Source: Photobacterium sanguinicancri (GTDB lineage Bacteria; Pseudomonadota; Gammaproteobacteria; Enterobacterales; Vibrionaceae). From it: a stretch of DNA of 64,000 nucleotides. The DNA is taken from positions 1,426,001 through 1,490,000 of the forward strand of contig NZ_AP024851.1 in assembly GCF_024346675.1 (NCBI RefSeq), given 5' to 3'. Every line of letters starts with the position of its first letter. Positions within the stretch are counted from its first letter, which is position 1. The position numbers and the translations under genes are program-made. The notes under the pieces are model-generated. The model ran no database searches. It was not told the origin of the DNA and saw only the letters and a list, made by a program, of their open reading frames with translations. Positions 18,536-24,566 of this stretch are shown piece after piece.

Positions 18536-18694
18536 ATGGCAGAGTATCAAACACTAATAGTCGCGGTTGTTAGTGCCTTATCTAGCGGGGTAGGTGTAGG
18601 CATTACACTCAAAACCGATGTTAAGTGGTTACGCCTGATGATGGAAAAGATGGATGAGCGTTTGACTCGGCTAGAAAATAAAAGCCCTCTATAG
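18536..18694 (+). CDS. Small holin-like membrane protein of 52 aa
   Basis: The frame opens at 18497, but the ATG at 18536 gives a clean small protein: a hydrophobic helix (LIVAVVSALSSGVGVGI) followed by a charged amphipathic segment ending in MDERLTRLENK. This helix-plus-coiled-coil layout resembles small phage holin-like proteins. A GGAGA lies 15 bases upstream, farther than ideal. A bidirectional terminator overlaps its end. It runs opposite to the three-gene nuclease module and could be its accessory part or an independent gene. Confidence 0.5.
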   Translation: MAEYQTLIVAVVSALSSGVGVGITLKTDVKWLRLMMEKMDERLTRLENKSPL

Positions 18695-18702
18695 GAGGGC
18701 TT
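18682..18702. terminator. Bidirectional terminator at the convergent ends
   Basis: AAGCCCTC and GAGGGCTT enclose a five-base loop. T-rich DNA follows on both strands. It overlaps the stop of the 52-aa ORF and lies just past the stop of the nuclease gene at 18707. Confidence 0.8.
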
Positions 18703-18706
18703 CATA

Positions 18707-19534
18707 CTATTTTTTCGCTTTTGGATCTCGGAACATTAATGAAAGAGCTTGCTTTACTTCTTCTGTATCAATGCCTTCAGGAGTCGAGGCTATGCTTCGG
18801 TCATAAATATCTCGTAGCTTCAGTTTCGCTGAGGCTTCTCTTATCTTTACTGCCTTTGAGCCACTTTTATCAGATGGCTGATATACTAAGTTACAGAAAA
18901 AGTGCCGTACAAAAATGTCAGAACCGCGATCTAATGTAACTTTGGTATCTACAATATGTTCACTTCTATCTATGAGCTCATGTGTGTTCATGAAGTTTGT
19001 TACTCCATCCCTGAACTCTTCTTGGACAATGTTCTCGACATAGTGATTCCAATTTCCAGATGAAGATAAAAACTCTAACCAAGCATCAATTTTTTTACGA
19101 TATTGGCCAGTCTGAACATATACAAGTAAGCCTGCTTGTTTATCTCGTTTAGCGTACCTTGTTAGCAGTTGGAGTATTCCTTCAAAAGCTTTGTCATTAG
19201 AAGTTAGCCTCTTAGCTTCGGCTATCCACTCGTGACCATAGCCTTTTACGACAAGATCTACTGCCCCGCCTTTACGTTTTACTTGGCTTTCTGCTTCTAA
19301 ATACTCATTGACATTGAGTTGGCGGACTAGTGCACTTGTGATGCTGTCTTCACTGCTTTCTAAGAAGTGGTCTGCATCATTCTCTAATGCTTCAAGTTGA
19401 AGGGCAATTTTATCATAGAGAATAGCGATGAAATCTCCGTATTCCATCGATTGCATTGTTGGTAATGCTGCTTGTGCTAATTTTGTCGCTGAAACTCGGC
19501 TGTTGATTAGTTCAACTATTTCAACTTCAGTCAT
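18707..19534 (-). CDS. PD-(D/E)xK nuclease, third gene of an unknown three-gene module
   Basis: A 275-aa protein. The central region has the layout of a PD-(D/E)xK nuclease: an upstream acidic residue around Glu82, Asp93 in KGGAVDLVV, the Glu106-Ala-Lys108 pair in WIAEAKRL, and a conserved-type Gln122 in GILQLLTRY. The N-terminal 70 residues are helical. Its start overlaps the stop of the 142-aa gene by four bases (ATGA), so it is translationally coupled as the last gene of a module with the genes at 19531 and 19963. It probably acts as the DNA-cleaving effector of a defence-like system; I do not recognise a named system. Confidence 0.75.
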   Translation of the reverse strand: MTEVEIVELINSRVSATKLAQAALPTMQSMEYGDFIAILYDKIALQLEALENDADHFLESSEDSITSALVRQLNVNEYLEAESQVKRKGGAVDLVVKGYGHEWIAEAKRLTSNDKAFEGILQLLTRYAKRDKQAGLLVYVQTGQYRKKIDAWLEFLSSSGNWNHYVENIVQEEFRDGVTNFMNTHELIDRSEHIVDTKVTLDRGSDIFVRHFFCNLVYQPSDKSGSKAVKIREASAKLKLRDIYDRSIASTPEGIDTEEVKQALSLMFRDPKAKK

Positions 19535-19959
19535 GCATTTCTAATCTCAGGGTGAATGAAACAAGAAAAACCTAATCTCTTCTGATCGAAGTCCTTTATC
19601 TCACGCCCATCTCTATCGACTGGCGGTAGGTCATGAGTCTTGGCTTCAAAGTATGACTCAGATGTTACTTGTATTGCATCGCTATTATCGAGTGGGTAAT
19701 AACAGAACTGTAAGGAAAAAATCTTTACAGGCTTGGATGATAGGAATAAAACACTATCAATCAGTCCTTCAAGATCCATAGATTTTGATGCTTCAAGTAG
19801 TTCAACGATCGAGTAGTACGTTCTATTCGGGTGTTGTTCGATAGAGTTTAAGATATTGACAATCAAACTGTGATTGTCTTTACCATGAGTTAGGTGTCGA
19901 GCCGCCTCGATTTTCTCGATAAGCAGTTTGAGGTTTACCTTTCCAGTAATTCGGCTCAT
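19531..19959 (-). CDS. Hypothetical middle component, possible winged helix
   Basis: A 142-aa protein I do not recognise. Residues about 45-85 (from SIVELLEASKSMDLEGL to FLSSKPVKIF) read like a small winged-helix domain, with an acidic/basic C-terminal part. It starts three bases after the stop of the 351-aa gene and overlaps the nuclease gene by four bases. The position is that of a linker or specificity subunit between the two larger proteins. The winged-helix reading is inference. Confidence 0.7.
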   Translation of the reverse strand: MSRITGKVNLKLLIEKIEAARHLTHGKDNHSLIVNILNSIEQHPNRTYYSIVELLEASKSMDLEGLIDSVLFLSSKPVKIFSLQFCYYPLDNSDAIQVTSESYFEAKTHDLPPVDRDGREIKDFDQKRLGFSCFIHPEIRNA

Positions 19960-19962
19960 TTT

Positions 19963-21018
19963 TTAAGACCTTGATAGTAAGGTGTTTATTGTATTCGAAA
20001 GCATTAGACTATCTTTAGGTTCTTTTATCACAATGCTTTCACACTTCTTAGCGTCCCAATGTGTTCTGGTTGGGTCGAATGATAGTTCCATTTCAAAGTC
20101 ATCATGATTAGGGTAAAGATAACGCAATGTAATTTGAAATGGATGATAAGTATTTCCATTAGCACTTACATCATGCTTTGCGAGTTCGGGCCTACAGCAG
20201 TGCCCTGGATCATTACAAGCACTTGAGGTTTGATGCGGTTTTTCTTCAAATGTTGCCACTCTACCCCAGCTTATTCTGCCAGCGTTTTGGTCTTCATAAA
20301 GTGATTTGATAGCTTTGAAAAAGTTTACAGGGGTACCATCGACTTTTCCGCCTCGAACATTCACGTCATTAACAAATGCAATTTTGAGTTGTTTGAGTTC
20401 ATCTTGAGTATCGCTTTTGCGTATCTCACATGATAGTCGATACTCTACTCTATCACTCGTATGTGGAACAAAAACTGTGTGAAATGCTTGAGAGTGTACA
20501 AGCTTATAGGAGTTTTGCTTTATTCGAACTGAAGAATAAATAAGAGCGTAACCGCCATTTATATCTGAAATTTTGCACAGCTTTACACCAGTTTCGTACG
20601 AAATACCATCATCTAAATCGAATTTAGATGGATATAAGCATGCTGCTTGTGAATTTGTTTTTGCTCGATTACCCGCAGCAGCTATTTGGGTTCTTAACAA
20701 AGTTGCGGTAGCGCTGTCTAGTTCAACGATTTCATAGCGATGGTTGGCGCTGGATAAAAAACGATCAATGGTATCTGCTAGTGCGCTTATAGTGCAGCGA
20801 GCTTTGCTAGCGTCTTTAGACTCTATATCTGTTTTGATGCGCTCTTTCAAAGTACCCCAACGACCCGTTGTACTGAACCCGACGTTTTCAAGGAGGTGAC
20901 GGAAATAAGTTAGCCCTTCAGTCTGTCCGACGGAAGCGAGTAACTTATCCAGCGTAATATCTGTCGCTGGTTGAGAAGTCGACTGTGGAGAGGTTGTTTG
21001 ACTATTTACAGAGCCCAT
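19963..21018 (-). CDS. Hypothetical first component with a Cys-rich motif
   Basis: A 351-aa protein I do not recognise. After a Ser/Thr/Gln-rich leader (residues 1-22), the segment LENVGFSTTGRWGTLKERI loosely resembles a SAP-type nucleic-acid-binding motif. Near residue 270 is a compact Cys/His cluster (CNDPGHCCRPELAKH) that could bind metal. No ATPase motif is present. It is the first gene of the three-gene module and probably senses or binds the target; that role is inference. Confidence 0.7.
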   Translation of the reverse strand: MGSVNSQTTSPQSTSQPATDITLDKLLASVGQTEGLTYFRHLLENVGFSTTGRWGTLKERIKTDIESKDASKARCTISALADTIDRFLSSANHRYEIVELDSATATLLRTQIAAAGNRAKTNSQAACLYPSKFDLDDGISYETGVKLCKISDINGGYALIYSSVRIKQNSYKLVHSQAFHTVFVPHTSDRVEYRLSCEIRKSDTQDELKQLKIAFVNDVNVRGGKVDGTPVNFFKAIKSLYEDQNAGRISWGRVATFEEKPHQTSSACNDPGHCCRPELAKHDVSANGNTYHPFQITLRYLYPNHDDFEMELSFDPTRTHWDAKKCESIVIKEPKDSLMLSNTINTLLSRS

Positions 21019-21623
21019 ACTTATCTTGATTTATAGTTTATTGATTTCATAATGTTACCTTGGTTTTAACTGATATTGAATCAATATTAACTAATAGTGA
21101 GACGATTGAGGCAAATTCAAAGCAATTAGAATACTCGGTGGCTAAAAGCTTTCAACTAGTAGTAATCGTTAGCGGTTATGAAGCTTATGTGGAAATAACT
21201 GAGTATAAACTTGCCACAAAATATTCAAATTTCGGTGTCCGGTTACTTGAGCAACTTCCTCAATGGAGTACCCTCCCTCAAACAGGCGGCTTGCGCCTTC
21301 CCCTACCTGTCAGGCTAGTTGTCACTGTTAAAAATTAATCAATTAGAGCGGCTTGTTAAGTTGAAATCCCTGCTGGATTCGAAAGTAAATACCACTTTCC
21401 CATTTTAACAACTAGTGCTGATACGTAGTTTGTAAGGCAGTATCAGTTTTGCATGAATATGCAAATTGAGTTCTGTATTGACATTATTGCATTTTGAAAG
21501 GTTCTGAGAGTTTTCTTTCACCGCTTCTTTACGGTCATGCATAAGCAAATGTAGGGCGAATTATGGCGAGATTTATCAGCCGAAAATCTCGCTAGCTTGG
21601 AATGGGGCAGATCTGAGTTAGCT
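21019..21623. other. Intergenic region of the accessory island
   Basis: It holds the presumed promoter of the three-gene module at its left end. A plus-strand frame at 21060-21338 starts with TTG and lacks a ribosome binding site, so I do not call it. The block around 21512-21570 (AGTTTTCTTTCACCGC ... AAATGTAGGG) is visibly similar to one at 27490-27540. Confidence 0.5.
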
Positions 21624-21688
21624 GGCACTTTTTGAGAAAAGTGCCACGAGTAAAACTTCAGGTCTATGAAGCCTCTGGACACAAGCGA
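21624..21688. repeat. Island hairpin element, copy 1
   Basis: GGCACTTTT and AAAAGTGCC form a perfect 9-bp stem with a TGAG loop. About 20 bases on comes TGAAGCCTCTGGACACAAGCG, matching the conserved tail (GTGAAGGTTCTGGACA) of the elements at 23986 and 27580. Confidence 0.65.
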
Positions 21689-21848
21689 GTCAGTGACTTT
21701 GCTAATTTAGTAAAAGGCGGATTAGCTCAGTTAATGATAGAAACCATTTTCTAGAGTAGTTGGCTTAATAATGAAAGTGACAAGACTAAATGGGTGACAT
21801 TCATTTGCAAATGCCCCCACTTGAGGTTTTGATTGTGGTGGAGTTACG

Positions 21849-22658
21849 CTAGTTAATATCTTTTGACAATGGTATTAACTTCTCACCATTTGCTTCTGCA
21901 AGAACTAGAGGCGAACTTGCATCAGTAATATGGAAACGCTCTAGATGATTTTCAATGAACTTCTGACCTTGGTTAGTCAGTCTGTCAATACTTTGGTTAA
22001 GACTAACAATGTCTCTGTTAAGCTCTTCTAAGAAGCGAGTTGATGTATCAATGATATTACCCATTTTGGTATCAACAGCTCTGATTAGAATGTCTTTTGC
22101 CCTTTCATTATCACCAAATTTTTCTTCGATTCTAAGGAAGTCATTCATTGCTTCTTCCATAGCGGTATTTTGTAGCTCTTTATACTGAATAGTTTTTTCG
22201 TATACGAGTTGTTGAGCACGCTCTTTAAGTTCAAGTTGCATATGACCAATAGCATTGATCGTTTCAACGTTTAATTTGGTCAACTGTTCAAGGTAAAGAG
22301 CAATTGCTGCGGTGGTGCGCTCCATACGCTCAAACTCTTTCTCCTTTTTCCATTCTTGAATTTCAGCTACAGCCATTTCGATTTCACGAACTCTACGAAC
22401 TTCAAGATCTACATCTAGTTCTTTCTCTTTAGCCTTAAGTTCGTGCTCAATTTCCATCTCTCTAGTTCTGATTTCGTGTTCAGATCTTGATTGAGCTGTT
22501 AAAGTTTCCATATTTCGTTGATGAGCAGAATCCCTTGCCGATTCGCTTCTATCGTGAGATCTACTCTTTAACGGTTCAGAAGCCCAATCACACAAAACTT
22601 CAACGGGCTTACTGATGCAATCGAGAAGAGCACCACCCACTTTACTTAACCAACCCAT
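21849..22658 (-). CDS. Long coiled-coil protein, last gene of an unknown operon
   Basis: A 269-aa protein dominated by charged heptads. After a short hydrophobic start (MGWLSKVGGALLDCI), residues about 50-130 are a highly charged coiled coil (EMEIEHELKAKEKELD), and a second helical stretch runs to residue 245. No enzyme motif is visible. AGGAG stands six bases before the ATG. The start overlaps the preceding gene by 17 bases. It may be a structural or scaffold part of a system encoded by this operon; I do not recognise a family. Confidence 0.7.
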   Translation of the reverse strand: MGWLSKVGGALLDCISKPVEVLCDWASEPLKSRSHDRSESARDSAHQRNMETLTAQSRSEHEIRTREMEIEHELKAKEKELDVDLEVRRVREIEMAVAEIQEWKKEKEFERMERTTAAIALYLEQLTKLNVETINAIGHMQLELKERAQQLVYEKTIQYKELQNTAMEEAMNDFLRIEEKFGDNERAKDILIRAVDTKMGNIIDTSTRFLEELNRDIVSLNQSIDRLTNQGQKFIENHLERFHITDASSPLVLAEANGEKLIPLSKDIN

Positions 22659-23184
22659 TTTGTTCTCCTAACAGTCGATTAAATTCTCTTTCAAAAAGAA
22701 CTTGATCCTTTCTTCTTATGTAATTAATTTCTTCGAGTCGATCCTTGTCTTTGTCAAAGATTGAGAAGATTTTTTCAATCTGTTTGACTTTATCATCAAG
22801 GAAGAACGTGTCTATGCAAGAGGTACTTTTGGATTGCTTAAAGCTCACAAATTCTTCGGTGATGTGCTTTAACTTCTTCTTCGTGTCAACATCTTCAATA
22901 TCAGTGATATTGTTTGAAAATTTTTCCAGATTACTATTGATGAAAATGGAATATTCTCTTTCAAAAGATAATGATAAAAGGTTTTCGTTGTTCTCATATT
23001 GAAAGAACGCTGAAAAAAGTTGAGGATCTTCACTAATACTACGAGAAACAAGGTCAGTCCTTGCCTCTCGTAAAGCTTTCAATAGCTCTTGCATTGCTTT
23101 AGGAGCTATCTTTGTCTCTGCCGTTTTAAGTTGCATTATTGAATGTAATACTCTTAATAAGGTTTCTATAGCATTTCGATGCAA
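22642..23184 (-). CDS. Hypothetical helical protein, 5' end interrupted by an in-frame stop
   Basis: An open frame of 180 codons starting with TTG at 23184. It is charged and helical (ALREARTDLVSRSISEDP, DKDKDRLEEIN), and the family is unknown. The same reading frame continues upstream through a TAA (23187-23185) to an ATG at 23262 that overlaps the TGA of the previous gene as TGATG. The intended protein is probably 205 aa with a nonsense codon at position 26, unless a start at TTG 23184 or ATG 23136 is used. No Shine-Dalgarno precedes either internal start. Confidence 0.6.
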   Translation of the reverse strand: MHRNAIETLLRVLHSIMQLKTAETKIAPKAMQELLKALREARTDLVSRSISEDPQLFSAFFQYENNENLLSLSFEREYSIFINSNLEKFSNNITDIEDVDTKKKLKHITEEFVSFKQSKSTSCIDTFFLDDKVKQIEKIFSIFDKDKDRLEEINYIRRKDQVLFEREFNRLLGEQNGLVK

Positions 23185-23262
23185 TTAATTTTCTAAAGCT
23201 TTACGTTGCTTGATAAAATGAAGTACACCTACCAAAAGTCTTATCTGAGTATCATTACCCAT
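23185..23262 (-). other. 25-codon in-frame 5' segment ending in TAA
   Basis: ATG at 23262 shares its A with the TGA of the upstream gene. Its 25 residues (IRLLVGVLHFIKQRKALE core) end at a TAA in the same frame as the following 180-codon ORF, whose start reads IETLLRVLHSIMQLKTAE. The two segments resemble each other. This is either a separate leader peptide or the true N-terminus of the next gene cut off by a nonsense change. Confidence 0.55.
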
Positions 23263-23723
23263 CAATTAGCTGTAACGGTAGGTTTGTTTAACTTAGCTTC
23301 TGAACGGATTTTACCGATAGTATCAAGCGTATGCTCTTCAATCAGGTTACTACTTAGATCTAAACTTTTTGTGTAACTATCAACAAGTTCTTTTAACCAC
23401 TTGGAAGCAACATCACCGTCAACTTGAGACTCACTAAGTGTATGAGAGACTTCTTTAAGTGTTTCAGAAAAGAACTTTGAACGTTCTTTACGTAAATCTT
23501 CTTGTAGTGTGCTGGCGAACTTGATCTCTTCTTTATACTCTTTAACCAGTTCTAGATAGTTTTTCTCAAAGTTATATAGAACTTCTAGCTTAGTCTTAAG
23601 AAGTTCTAGGTTGACGTAGCCGTTAAGTTCTTTATTTAAAGCTTCTGTCAATTGAGCGTTAATTGAATCGTCTACGCCTGATGCTTTAACTGCCGAAGAG
23701 ATTAGTTGATTTAAATCTGTCAT
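23262..23723 (-). CDS. Hypothetical coiled-coil protein, first gene of the operon
   Basis: A 153-aa, strongly helical, acidic protein with no recognised family (MTDLNQLISSAVKASGVDD start; central YKEEIKFASTLQEDLRKERS). No membrane segment or catalytic motif. It is translationally coupled to the next frame by TGATG. Together with the downstream two genes it forms an operon of mostly coiled-coil proteins inside the accessory island. Confidence 0.65.
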   Translation of the reverse strand: MTDLNQLISSAVKASGVDDSINAQLTEALNKELNGYVNLELLKTKLEVLYNFEKNYLELVKEYKEEIKFASTLQEDLRKERSKFFSETLKEVSHTLSESQVDGDVASKWLKELVDSYTKSLDLSSNLIEEHTLDTIGKIRSEAKLNKPTVTAN

Positions 23724-23985
23724 TACGTACTTTCCATTGAATGTAATATTGGGTTACTTAGCTGTATATTCAGGCTTGTGCGTATCAAAATCAAAGCATA
23801 GAGATACTTATCTTGATCTTGCTCATACACGGCAGAATCATCAGCCTAGATTTTAACCAACAGATAATGCCACTTAGTGGAACTTAACCCATGATCCCAT
23901 TGATGTTGCATGCCCACTCAGATAACTTTTGATAGGGGAAAGCCCATTAACAGGATATGAATGAGTTTTTGTTCTAGATGATAAA

Positions 23986-24084
23986 GGGGCACTTCTATGT
24001 TACGAAGTGCCAACTGTGAAGGTTCTGGACAAAACCGAGATAGCCTCTCCGGACAGAATTGATCCTTCAGATAACTTCTGATAT
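23986..24084. repeat. Island hairpin element, copy 2 (full)
   Basis: GGCACTTC and GAAGTGCC form an 8-bp stem (23988-24011). The tail AACTGTGAAGGTTCTGGACA and then AAACCGAG follows directly. About 30 bases later comes AGATAACTTCTGATA. The element at 27580-27679 has the same three parts with the same spacing. Confidence 0.75.
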
Positions 24085-24098
24085 CGCAAAACGTCAAC

Positions 24099-24145
24099 GA
24101 CCACCGTTAGTAGCGGTGGTCAAAGTGAAAGGTTTTGGGCAAAAG
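24099..24145. repeat. Island hairpin element, copy 3 (different stem, same tail)
   Basis: GACCACCG and CGGTGGTC form an 8-bp stem unrelated in sequence to the other copies. It is followed at once by AAAGTGAAAGGTTTTGGGCA and then AAAG, which matches the conserved tail. A different stem with a conserved tail suggests that structure and tail are both under selection. Confidence 0.65.
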
Positions 24146-24566
24146 TTATCATTCGCAGCCTGAGTTAAGTAATAATATTTATGCATAATTTGCAGTAAAT
24201 GATGCTGTATCTCGCTAATTCCTAAGTTGCTTTAGCCCCAAAATTAGCTAGCGTAAGCACTCAGTAGTTGAGTTCGTATTGATTTTGAATCAATTAACCT
24301 AATGTCAGCGACGGGAGTATAAAGGCCGTAAGCGCAAGAGGGGGTATCAAAATATATATCGAAAAGCTAAGTAATACTTGCTGGTCTTCTTCGTTATGGT
24401 CACTGTTTCAATAATCATTACAGGATGGGAGAACCTGAACTTGCCTATTGTAAATAGTCAAAAAGAGCGATTATCTAGCTGATTTATTTAGCCTGTTTCT
24501 ATTTCTTCAATGGACGATGGGTTTTGAGTTAGTTAAAATTTTAAAAAAATTCATGTGGTTTTGGCT

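Larger units (their letters stand above)
23724..24566. other. Intergenic region with island repeats between two defence-like units
   Basis: About 840 bases without a gene. It carries the promoters of the divergent coiled-coil operon and NACHT gene, two hairpin elements (23986 and 24099), an extra AGATAACTTTTGATA motif near 23921, and a GGGAGAACCTGAAC motif at 24427-24440 that recurs near 29174. Confidence 0.6.

Noticed and set aside
21060..21338. Plus-strand 92-codon frame divergent from the three-gene module
   Set aside because: Starts with TTG without a Shine-Dalgarno, and the C-terminal half (LPQTGGLRLPLPVRL) looks like non-coding sequence; kept only as a note.
21716..21741. tRNA-like 5' half (GGATTAGCTCAGTT)
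   Set aside because: The D-arm-like match is not followed by an anticodon arm, T-arm or CCA; probably coincidence, and not a usable attachment site.
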